From Antedon mediterranea (Eukaryota; Echinodermata; Crinoidea; Comatulida; Antedonidae): 64,000 nt of DNA. The notes below the pieces were generated by a model. The model was given only the letters and a program-made list of their open reading frames with translations. It ran no database searches and was not told the DNA's origin. Positions 46,225 to 58,500 of this stretch are shown piece by piece (the first letter of the stretch is position 1; each line of letters starts with the position of its first letter). The stretch spans positions 26,704,288 through 26,768,287 of the forward strand of contig NC_092676.1 of assembly GCF_964355755.1 (NCBI RefSeq). The letters run 5' to 3'. Both the position numbers and the translations under genes were made by a program.

Positions 46225-49200
46225 CTGAAAAAATGCTACAAATACCTGAATAATAACAAAATGTGTGTTTAATAGACCATTTTAAAAATTAATACAATAC
46301 ATTTTGACCGGAAAAAAAGAACCGAAAAAAAGTTACTTAAAAATCCTAGTGTCGGAAGACGACGTAATTCTGTTCAAATAATATCTGTCTTTCTTCTTTA
46401 GTGAAATTATTATTTTGCTTTTTTTTTATATAAGTTTATTATAACTAAAATTAAAAGTTCATCTTATTCTTTATTTTCATAACTTGGATGAGTTTTAACG
46501 GATTTCAATCAAATCAAACATCAATTAACTAATATTTCTTGAATAGATGTGATATCATATTACTTAAATGTAAACATTCAAGAATGTTCTCATCAATTTT
46601 CAAACGTGGGCATGTGCGTCAATATCTCCATGGATAATATTCACAACAAGGAGAGTTGATTGGAGTCGTCACAGCTCAATAACCTTCTTACAAACTACCT
46701 TGGTTTTAGCTGATTAATAGTTATAAAATGATTTAATTTAGGCCTACTTTAACTAGATACAATTTACATAAATACCAGTTATTGTTTGCGTAAATTTCAA
46801 ATTCGATAGACCTCGCGTAACAAAGGCCAGATAATTGTGCATTATTTATACTCGGTGGTTTCATTTTGTTAGTAAATTTTATATATCAATTAAATACTAT
46901 AACTTAGTTATTTCACCATTTCTCCAAACTCAAGTGGTATAAATTTTCGAAAAATTCTCGTCGTAAATTTCTGAGGAGTCGTGCGAGTAATTTTCGGCAA
47001 CTTTTTATCGCCGCCAGAGAATTCACGCGAGTTAAATTCTTACCATCGTCAATTTTCACAACGAGTGTTGGTTGCGTTTTTGGTATAACTATTAATCGCT
47101 GTCAATTTGCAAGGGCTCGGTGCGACTTTTCAAATATTATTCCCAATGGGATAAAGAAACAGGAACATGGAATAACTTGCCTTTATTATACGACTTCTGG
47201 ACAATTTACCTTACTGGTTACAAATCGTTGCAGTAACTTCTCGGTGCTGATAAGATAAGATAAGATAAGATAACTTTTATTAATCCTCAAAAAGGAAATT
47301 CATTGCTCGTCATAATAATAAAGAAACACTATAAAACCAAATATAGCATAAAACCATTCATATAAAAACATCTAAAAAATTACAATATAAAATTATCTTC
47401 TTGACTTCCTGTTGTACTGGATGATACCGGAGGGAATAAAGGATTTAGCAAATCGATTTGTTTTCACACTGAGGAGCCTCAATCTACCACTTGGATTAAG
47501 TTGGTCTATGATCACTTTGTGGAGAGGATGAGAGGCATCCGACTCAATGCGTTCGAAATCTTTCTGGAGGTGTTCTAGGTGCACATCGGTAAAGGAAGGC
47601 AGTTCCAGACCTATCATTTTACCAGCCCGACAGATAAAAGTTTCAAGGCGTCCTTTATTCCCTCCGGTAACATTACCAGCCCAACAGGAGAGGCAATACG
47701 TCCAAACACTACATATAACGGATCTATAGAACGAAAGTAACATCAAATCACAGGATTCTGATACTGATATCCAGTACATACGATATATTTTCCCCCAGTA
47801 TCAGGAAAACTCCTTAATACAGGATCTAATGTGTATCACATGTGAAATGATGCTGTTATACAATGGAGTAGAGAATTAATCCATGGTTATACGAAAGATA
47901 AGGATTTAGTTTTATCACCCTTCCCGGTGTTATACAGCAAGTATATTCTAAATGGTCACTAATAGTATACAGCAACAAGAATAACACTTACGATTTTTGG
48001 CCAATAGATGTTGTTTTGTACGATTATTATAGCTGATGAAAAATCTTTGTCACCAACAACAAAAACAAATCTCCTCTATCACCAGTCAATGATCTTACGA
48101 AGCCCAATAAAAGTCATAAGATCTTTTAAGTCATATTATTTTCAGTTATTGGAAAATGGACAACAATGTTGCCCAATCAGAAAGACGATGTCCGGGTAGT
48201 CAAGGAGATATTGAAAGACTAATGGTCAACTCAACTATCATAGATCATTGATGTAAATTTTCAATGATTATATTCATGATTGTTGTCGATGTGTGGAATT
48301 TCCAGTAGAAATGTAAATTGTATACAGTACCGTGTTGTAACCCGTTGTGGGGTGACACCCCACCCCCTCCAAAAAAAAAACCTTGTAATATATCTTTTAA
48401 AAGAAATTATTTCTCATTTTTATTAATAATTATTATTTATTTATTAATTGATTATTAGTCTGACAATATACAGCTGACCTATGTAGATAAAAATTACAGT
48501 AATATATATTATTAGATTACGTTTTGAACTAAAAAAGGAAATTTTCTGGCAACGTTTCGTGTTTACCGCCATTTAAAGAAATTCCGCGAAACGTTTCATT
48601 TTAGTTATTTTCGTTTTTAAAAAAAGTAAATTGACTTTTCTGATATATGTATATTTGTTTGTATAGAAATATGTGTTATGTAGTGTCCGTAAATTGTTTT
48701 ACTGATGATTTATTGTAAACGAAATTAATGCTATTTAGTAAAATAAGTCTAGACCTAGCCTAGGCTAGAATTTTGTGATCATCATAATTATGTTTACAAT
48801 TTGACGGGACCCGCATGCGGTCTGGTCGGTGTGCATTCCCCCAAATCAAGCCTAGGCCTAGACTAGAGGCCGATGTTGGTTGGTTGGAACATTCACAGGA
48901 TGTATGTTATTAAACAAATAATGAATGTTTATAAAGGGAATAGATAGATTATTTTTTAAAGTTGGATAATGGACTAGCCTCTAGTAGTAGGTTTCGGCTG
49001 TTTTATTATTAATTAATTTAAAATTAAGTGGATTTGTCAATATAAATAAGATACAAAACACATTTATTATTAATATTTTGTAAGGCCTATATATAGTGCC
49101 TATAATTATAATGATATTTTTCTCACTTTTACCATGCCATTATGATACATAGAGTGTTAAGCTTAGTAAGGGTCTCGGGATGTGGTATCCCAATAACATT

Positions 49201-49537
49201 AATTATTAATTATTTTCACTGGTAAATACCACTTATAACACACATGCTGTGTACTACATAGTAGTATTTGTCAAGGTTTTAACTCTTATAATATAATAGA
49301 GTACTTGCTCTATATTTTAAAGCACGTGTCGTGTAATTATAGAGGAACAAACATGACATTAAAAGTGCTGCTTCAGGAAAAAATTTCTTTAAAAAGTTTG
49401 ATTGGTAAACTGCTGATCAATTTGAGTTTGAAGTGGAAACAGTTCTGTATTGCGTTTTTGCTACAGTATTTCCAAGCACACATGAAGATTTTGATCTTTT
49501 ATTACCATATTCACATATTTTTTATAGATTCGTAGAA
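46225..49537. other. Intergenic region between the GPCR and POLD1 (divergent)
   Basis: It contains a 5'-truncated LINE (47254-47810) and AGGCCT-rich patches near 48750-48870. At about 48570-48600 an inverted repeat, AACGTTTCG...CGAAACGTTTC, flanks TTTACCGCC. It probably holds the POLD1 promoter and a 5' UTR exon: TTTTTATAG at 49526 looks like an acceptor 11 bases before the POLD1 ATG. Confidence 0.5.
47254..47810 (-). mobile_element. 5'-truncated LINE, CR1/L2-like
   Basis: The 128-aa minus-strand frame (47393-47779) matches the C-terminal end of the LINE ORF2 at 55710-56447: CSVWTYCLSCWAGN, a DASHPLHKVI segment against QSHPLFNFI, and a shared IP(S)..QYN ending. Downstream on the minus strand it ends in a (TTATC)n tail, a typical LINE 3' end. 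Confidence 0.85.
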
Positions 49538-52500
49538 ATGGAAAAGCGCAAGTTGTTTTCAACTGTTGGTCCGCCCGCCAAGAGATCCCACGTCGACTTT
49601 GATGACGATCCCTCAACATTTGAAGAAGAGTTAGCACTTTTTGACCAGTTGGAGTCGGCAATGACTAAAGGCGATTCTATCAAAGATTGTAAGTAAAATT
49701 CACTATAATGTGAGTTGTTGGTTATGATGCTTGGCTACCAATCCAAGGGTCCTGGGTTCAAGTCCTGCCAGTGTAAGAATTTTTTCTAATGACAATTTAC
49801 AACTCCACTTCCAAAGACTTGTATTAAGACTTTGTTTAAGTAAAGCATCTTGTGCATATGTTTGTCATTCAAGAAGGATAGAATGAATTCGCTTATGGTT
49901 ATCTTTGACAATTTGCCTAAACATAAAAACAAAAAATACGCAGGAGTGTTGGTAATATCATTTATTTTTATGTTTTCTTTTCACAAATAATGGGTTTCAT
50001 ATACATTTCCAATGTAGAAACCTCCAATTGTCTGGCAACCTTATTATTACACTTTTTCCGTAGCCTGTGGTGTTCAAGTGTAATTAAAACATTTAATCAA
50101 AGTATTTAACCTACTACCTGCTAACATCACCCTCACATTAGCCATATTTAAAAAATCCACTTAAAAGTGAATTGAGACGACTATATGACGCGCTATACTT
50201 ATCAGTATCCGAACTAATGCATGTAATTCATGCATATATGAAAAATAATGCACTTACTCCCCACGATAATGTAGCCTAATGGATATAACCTTGTACACTT
50301 TACTCGTTAAAATATAAGTGCTTGTTCTCTTGTCTGACACGCTTAAGTGTAATCTTAAATGCTAAGACCGATCATTATCAATTTTCTAAGAATTTAAAAT
50401 GCAAAAAGCAATTTTTAACGCATTTGACATTTAAAATGAGTATTATTAATAAAATTATCATTTAAAATAAGATTTTGAATAAATGAAAAAATGATTTTTT
50501 TTTCAATCAAAGTGAGAGTGTTGTGGTCTAAGTAAAATTAAATTATTTCTTTTGTGAATTTATTGAGTGTATGCCTTTTATTTATTATTTTTATTTTCAT
50601 TAAAGGCACGTCAACTACTGGTAAAGAAAAATGGAAAAGGCCGGCTCCACCCATTATTGATCCAAAGGAAGATAGCTTGCTATTTCAACAAATAGATTTG
50701 GACTATTATATCGGTAAATACATTTGTGTCTAAGTCTAAAAGAAAAATATACTAATTAAGAGTATTAGAATTTTCTGTCTATCAAACACAATAGATAATT
50801 TTCATTCTATTATAAAAATAAATCTGATTATATCTAATCGAACCCAATAGATCGTTGCCCATTGACCTTAATTTAGATTTAATTAAAATCCAACATTAGA
50901 CACCTTGGTTTCTGTATTCTGTATTATATAACTTCATTTTATTCCAATCTTAAAACAAAATTGAAAAAAGTACTTTTGTCTCAATGGTTTATTGTTTTTC
51001 CTGTCCTTACTAGAGAATTAAAGTGTTTGATATATGTTTCATTCATTCAAAGGTACACATATGAAGGACATGCCAGGCCCCCTTAATGGCCCTACACCTA
51101 TTGTTAGAATGTTCGGCATCACCATGGCTGGGAACAGTGTACTGTGTCATATACATGGCTTTACACCCTACTTCTACATCAAGGCCCCCAGAGATTTCCA
51201 GGAAAAGCACTGCCAGATAGTCCGTGACCAGTTGAATAAAGCAGTGCTGGGTGACATGAGGTCAAATAAAGATAGTCTAGCAGAGGTCATCTTAGCAGTT
51301 GACATGGAAAGCAAAGAAAGTGAGTTTTAGCCTTTGATTTTGTTGTACAATATATTTTTATTTGTAATGATTTCATTTTATTAAAACATTATCTTTAAGG
51401 TATTTATGGTTACCATGGAAATAAGAAAGAGCCGTTTCTAAAAATCACATTGGCAACTCCGAAGTTCATAGCACCTGCGAGGAGGTTACTTGAGCACGGT
51501 TCTGTCAATTTCTCGCCATATCCGTCTGCGTGTCATCAAAGCTATGAAAGCAATATAGACTTTGAGATTAGGTAAGTTGTTATTTCGCTCATTTTATGAT
51601 TTGTTCAACTGTGTTAAATGATGCACTCCGTAGCATCTTTTTCATTTTTGTAAGTCATAAGTTGTTCTGAAAGTGTGCAAAATTTTGGATGTAATTTTAA
51701 CTTATGGTAACATTGATAACTGGACAGTTAGTGTTGCATTGATAACTGGACAGTTAGTGTTGCATTGATAACTGGAGAGTGAGTTAGTGTTGCATTGATA
51801 ACTGGACAGTGAGTTAGTGTTGCATTGATAACTGGACAGTGAGTTAGTGTTGTATTGACAACTGGACAGTTAGTGGTCCATTAATAACTGGACAGTTAGT
51901 GGTCTATTGATAATTGGACAATTATTGGTCCATTGATAACTGGAAATTTAGTGGTCCATTGATATCTGGAAAGTAAGTAGTGCATTGATAACTGGACAGT
52001 TAGTGGTCCTTTGATAACTGGACAGTTAGTGGCTCATTGATAACTGGACAGTTGGTGTTGCATTGATAACTTGACGGTTAGTGTTGCATTGATAACTTGA
52101 CGGTTAGTGTTGCATTGATAACTGGACAGTTAGTGGTCCTTTGATAACTGGACAGTTAGTGGCTCATTGATAACTGGACAGTTGGGTGTTGCATTGATAA
52201 CTTGACAGTTAGTGTTGCATTGATAACTGGACAGTTAGTGTTACATTGATATGGGCTGTTAGTGGTCCATTGATAACTGGACAGTTAGTGGTCCATTGAT
52301 AACTGGACATTTAGTGGCCCATTGATAACTGGACAGTTAGTGGCCCATTGATAACTGGACAGTTAGTGGCCCATTGATAACTGGACAGTTAGTGGTCCAT
52401 TGATAACTGGACAGTTAGTGGTCCATTGATAACTGGACAGTTAGTGGTCCATTGATAACTTGACAGTTAGTGGTCCATTGATAACTGGACAGTTAGTGGT

Positions 52501-55500
52501 CCATTGATAACTGGACAGTTAGTGGTCCATTGATAGCTAGACAGTTAGTGGTCCATTGATAGCTGGACAGTTAGTGGTCCATTGATAGCTGGACAGTTAG
52601 TGGTCCATTGATAGCTGGACAGTTAGTGGTCCATTGATAACTGGACAGTTAGTGGTCCATTGATAACTGAGTTTGATACAAACATCGACGGATTCTCATG
52701 TGAAAGGTCTGACCGAACACTAGACTCTGGAAAATCCATTGGAGGCAGTGTTTGCGTTTTTGTCAACAGTCTATGGTGCAACAATGTTACGGTGAAATAT
52801 CGGCGGTGTACTACTAACTATGAACTCATTACTGTTTCGCTTCGTCCATTTTATCTTCCTCGCGAATTCAATAACATTTTTGTCACAGTAGTCTACATCC
52901 ACCCGAGAGCTGATATGAAAGTAGCTGCATCTGACATTCAAACCATATTAAGTGAGCTGGACACAGAATCCCTTGATGCTGTTAAGTTAGTCACTGATGA
53001 CTTTAACTCGTGCGACCTCAAGAAGGTTTCGAATTATTATCAGTACGTAGACTTTCCCACACGCGGTGACAAAATACTTGATTGTTGTTACGGCAACATA
53101 AAGAACGCGTACAAGTCGTCGCCTAAGGCAGGTCTTGGTAAATCAGATCACAAGATGATTCATTTAATACCAGCTTATAAACAAAAGTTAAAACAAAGTA
53201 AACCAATGGTCAAGGAAATCAAAGTGTGGACAAATGATGATAGTATGGAGGAATTTAAAGGATGTCTTGAAGCTACGAATTGGGATGTGTTTATGAATAC
53301 AGATTCTATTGACGCCACTATCGAAACAATTGTTGAATACATTAATTTTTGTGAGTCTAGCATCATTAAAAAGAAGGAAATAAAAATTTATCCAAATAGT
53401 AAACCATGGGTCACTAAGGATATCTGAGAACTTTTACAGCAAAAACAACAAGCTGTTCGCAATAATGATGTTATGGAAAAGAAGCGTATTCAGAAGTTAA
53501 TGAAAAAGCGAATTAATGATGCCAAACGCAAATTTGGAGAGAAAATAAAGAATGATTTTGATAGCGGTAACCCCAAGCAAGCATGGAATGGATTAAAGAA
53601 AGTTATTGGAAACGCGAAAAGGCAGAACCCAACAATAGTTCCATCCGGATCCCGACCATTGGACTTTGCAAATAAACTAAATATATTTTTTAACAGATTT
53701 GATAATGATGACCAAATTAATAATACTAATGATAATGATGTTAAACTGAACCTAGAGTTAAATACAACCAAATCTGATGTACCTAAATTTGATCTGCTTT
53801 CAGTTGAGAAAGTATTTAAGGGTGTTAAGCCAAATAAAGCAGCTGGGTCAGATAAACTAACTGGCAATATTTTAAAGTCATGCTATAAACAACTTGCGCC
53901 TATCTTTTGTAGATTATTTAACTGGTCGTTAAGCTCTTCTTGTGTCCCATGCATGTGGAAGTATTCAATAATAGCCCCAATAAGTAAAGTACCTAAGCTG
54001 AAAATATTAAATGATTATCGTCCTGTTGCTCTAACCCAAATTATTACAAAGTGCTTTGAGAGTCTATTTAAAGATGTATTGATTACAGAAACGTTGCCTT
54101 TTGTTGATAATAATCAGTTTGCATACTGTAGTAATAGAGGTGTCGACGATGCAATAACTACCCTCTTGCATCCAATCTATGAAACTTTGGATAAACCTAG
54201 GCAATATGGAAGGACATTATTTTTAGATTTTTCTTCGGCTTTCAATTCAATGAAACCAAACATACTTCTTGATAAATTAGTTAGTATGAATGTTAATCCT
54301 TTTGTTTGTCTATGGATCAGAGATTTCTTGAAAAACAGAACCCAGCGTGTTAGAATTGATAATGTTTTTTCTGATATCATTGTTTCAAACACCGGTGCCC
54401 CAGAGGGATGCGTGTTATCTCCATTGTTGTTCACATTATATACAAGCGACCTTAGAAGTGAATCATGTGAAGAGTGAGCTTCTCACAATAACAAGAAAGA
54501 AGAAGAAGAAAGTAAAGCAGAAATACACCCTATGTGGAAGCGAAATAAAGAGTGTTGATGTTGCTAAATACCTTGGCGTCAACATCTCCCAAGATATGAA
54601 GTGGAACTCCCATGTGGATGCCATAACTTCCAAGGCAGATAATGCACTCAACTTTTTGCGAAGAAACTTGTGTGTCAGGAACAAACGGATAAAAGGCCTT
54701 GCATATAAATGTTGTGTACGCCCTCTATTAGAGTATTCTAACACCGTCTGGGACCCATATAATTCCAATTTAATTGGTAAACTTGAAATGGTACAGAGAA
54801 GAGCGGCTAGATTTGCCTGCAACAACTATAAGCGCACGTCAAGTGTAACCGAAATGATGAAGGTCCTTGGTTGGGAAACCTTGGAAGAGAGGAGGAGGAT
54901 AGCTCGACTGTTAATGTTCCATAAGATACACTACTGCAATGTAGCAGCCGATATGAAACTGGTCATGAAAAACACCTGTAGACCCAGTCGGAGAGAGAAC
55001 AGTCAATCATACCATATTCCTCACTCAACAGTTGATTATTTTAGGTATTCATTCTTTCCACGCACTGCCATCGACTGGAATCATCTACCAGATAAGGTTG
55101 TAAATTGTACTTCTATTCTGGAATTCAAAACCCATATTGTCCAAACTTAATTAAATAGGGTACCCCTTGTCACAACTTACTCTCTGGGAGTCTCTGTCTT
55201 GGTGACAGCTCGCTGGGCAACTGGATGGCTGAGGCGGGGTAAATGGGTATCCAGCTACTTTATTCTGCCTCCTAGGTAGCGGCCCAGGAAAGTGATAGCG
55301 GTTGGCACGGACGGTAGACTTCCATAGTGTTAATGTTGGGTACAGTTTACTCTTTTTTTTACTCTTTACAAGGTGTCTGAATACAATACAATTATATAAT
55401 AGATAGGATAGATCCAATAATTATATATATTCATACTAAACATGTATATATAACTTTAAAAAAAGAGATAAGGGAAAGGGAAGAAAAGAGAGAAAGAAAA

Positions 55501-58500
55501 GTGAAAGGAGAAGTAAGGGGAAAAAAAAAAAAAAAAAATTTAAAAATTAAAAAAAATAAGAATAATAATAATAATAATTAATAATAATAATTATAAATAA
55601 ATAAGGCAGTCAGTTTCTCTCTGTAAAAGAATAACTAAATAGAACAATAATACACAACCAAATACAGTAGAGCTAGCAAAACAGAGTTGGAGGAGCAGAG
55701 TCTTCACATATGAAGTTGGCTCCTAATACGAAGAAGAGAAGAAGATGTCAAATAGTTAAATTTGCTGATGACACCTGTATCACAGGCTTAATTGTAAACA
55801 ATGATGAGAGCACGTATAGAACTGAAGTTAATAATATAATTAACTGGTGTGATATGAACTGTCTAAGTATTAATGTAAATAAAACAAAGGAAATTGTGTT
55901 TGACTTTCGTAAAATTAAGAGGCAACTTATACCTTTAAATATCAAACATAATGATGTCCGCACAACTAGTGAACATAAATATTTAGGAGTATGGATAGAT
56001 GAAAAACTGTCATGGAACGCCAACACTGCCAAAGTCTATGCGAAGGCAAACCAAAGATTGTACTTCTTAAGGAAATTAAGAAACTTTAAGATTGGCAGAG
56101 ATGCGCTGTCTCTATTCCATCAGGCTATGATACAGTCCATATTAACATTTTGCTGTATTGTATGGCTAAATAGTTTATCTAAGAATAACTCAAATAAATT
56201 ACAGAGAATAATAAAAATGGCTAAGAAGGTAATAGGTGCAAACGTCCCATCTATCCATGATATATGCGATAAGGTTATGGAGAAAAAACTAAAATGTATA
56301 ATTAACGACCAGTCTCATCCTCTTTTTAACTTTATAAATTTCAGTAGATCCGGAAGGATGATTCCTTCAATTAAGAAGACTGAGCGTCATAATAAATCAT
56401 TTCTTCCGTGTGCAATCAGGCAATACAACAAGCAATTTAAAAGATAACTTGAGACGTTTTATATTTTATTCTTTATATAGTATTTTAATATTTATACTGT
56501 TCATAATGTTTTATACATAGCATATTTTCTTATATATTATCTTATCCATTGTATAGTATTGTATGTTTTTAACTGTTGTTATTTTTACTGTAATTTCAAC
56601 CTTGGAAGGCAAATTTCATTTACTGTGTATTTGACAATAAATTTTAACTTGAACTTGAACTTGGACAGTTAGTGGTCCATACATACCTAGACCCCTAGTG
56701 TACCTTCCAAAAATGTTTATTGTAAACAGATTTATGGTTGATACCGAAGTCGTCGGTTGCAACTGGATTGAACTGCCAGCAAACCAGTACCATATAAGGA
56801 AAACCGGTAACGGAGAATTTGACAAACAGTCGCTGTGTCAGATTGAAGTTGATGTCGCATGGGATGCTTTCATAAGTCACGCCGCCGAAGGCGAGTGGCA
56901 GAAAGTGGCGCCCTTCAGGATACTCAGTTACGATATAGAATGTGCCGGTAGAAAAGGTAGGCTGTTTGACAATGATAACAAATGCAGTTACATGTGGGGA
57001 AGAATTAAGATCTGAGAAGCACTCAGTCATCTATTTCCACATATGACAATGTTATATGCAAATTCCATCATACAGCATCTTATGTGATGTTTTTATCATG
57101 GAAGGTTAGGCTAAGTAATTTATAATAATGAATAATAATAGATCTATATTTTTGTATTGTTATTGTATAAATGTGTTTTGTTGGGGACCCCTTTTGTTGG
57201 GGACCCCTTTTGTTGGGGACCCCTTTTGTTTGGGACCCCTTTTGTTTGGGACCCCTTTTGTTTGGGACCCCTTTTGTTTGGGACCCCTTTTGTTTGGGAC
57301 CCCTTTTGTTGGGGACCCCTTTTGTTTGGGACCCCTTTTGTTTGGGACCCCTTTTGTTTGGGACCCCTTTTGTTTGGGACCCCTTTTGTTTGGGACCCCT
57401 TTTGTTGGGGACCCCTTTTGTTTGGGACCCCTTTTGTTTGGGACCCCTTTTGTTGGGGACCCCTTTTGTTTGGGACCCCTTTTGTTTGGGACCCCTTTTG
57501 TTGGGGACCCCTTTTGTTTGGGACCCCTTTTGTTTGGGACCCCTTTTGTTTGGGACCCCTTTTGTTGGGGACCCCTTTTGTTGGGGACCCCTTTGGAAAC
57601 AAGGGTTATCTTCTGCTTTCCATGTTTAATTTCTCATGTTTAATGTTTGTATTAGTCTATGTATTTATTTTAATTCATATTTTATGCTGTTTTATAAATT
57701 TTACTGTTCTTGGAAAGCAACAAATATTACTTACTTACAGACTAAGAATTAGGTTAGTGTTTTAGACCCTCTGTTCTATCTTCTTTGTGAAATTTGACTT
57801 TTTCATAAGATTAAAAAAAATTAGGACATTAATTGAGCATCCAGACGCCCATAGTTAATTGCGTCTCTTTTTTAGGTATTTTTCCAGAACCTGACAAAGA
57901 TCCAGTCATTCAGATAGCCAACATGGTTATATGCCAGGGGCAGAAGGACCCATTTGTTCGTAACGTCTTCACTCTCAACTCGTGCGCACCCATAGTTGGA
58001 AGCGATGTGTTGTCCTTCATGAATGAGAGAGATTTACTAAAGGTACAAATTTGTTCCATAAATTTCTTTAAATGTGGTATGGTATGGTGTTTAATGTACT
58101 CGTGCATGCATGGATTGAAGCTCTGTCTACACTATGAAAATAATTTGACAAAAAAATGTGATGTACCCAACTATGGTAGTGATATGACATCATTATGTCC
58201 ATATTTGGGCACATCACATCACATTATTTTTCTTTAAAGTTCAATCAAACATTATGTGAATTGATGTACCCATATATGGACATGATGATGTCATATTACT
58301 ACCATAAGTTGGGCACATCACACTTTTTTTGTCAAAATATTTTCATAGTGTAGACAGAGCTTCAATCCATGCATGCATGAGTCCATTAAACATGTACACA
58401 TTTTCTGAATCCAAGTCATGTTTTTTTATCATTGCCTTTAATTATGTATAATGAATTATTATAAATGTTATTATATCCTTTTATATTAAAGAGTTGGTCA

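Larger units (their letters stand above)
52668..56662 (+). mobile_element. LINE (CR1/L2/Rex1-like), 5'-truncated, inserted in the minisatellite and split by a second LINE
   Basis: Left part 52668 to about 54461 encodes the C-terminal part of an AP endonuclease (SDHKMI) and RT up to [10 protein letters not shown]. The right part from about 55700 resumes at the FADDT active site and runs to the C-terminus, followed by a tail ending in repeated AACTTG. The element sits between two parts of the 26-bp minisatellite, so it inserted into the array. It is broken and not mobile. Confidence 0.88.

Noticed and set aside
49433-49537. Extended POLD1 N-terminus from an upstream in-frame Met
   Set aside because: The added residues are unlike any POLD1 head, and TTTTTATAG just before the accepted ATG looks like a 5' UTR intron acceptor.
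51712-52670. Regularly spaced repeats resembling a CRISPR array
   Set aside because: Units are contiguous with no unique spacers, in a eukaryotic intron; it is a minisatellite.
57128-57765. Four long overlapping ORFs (150-200 codons) on both strands
   Set aside because: They are produced by the 16-bp repeat, which has no stop in these frames, and lie within a POLD1 intron.
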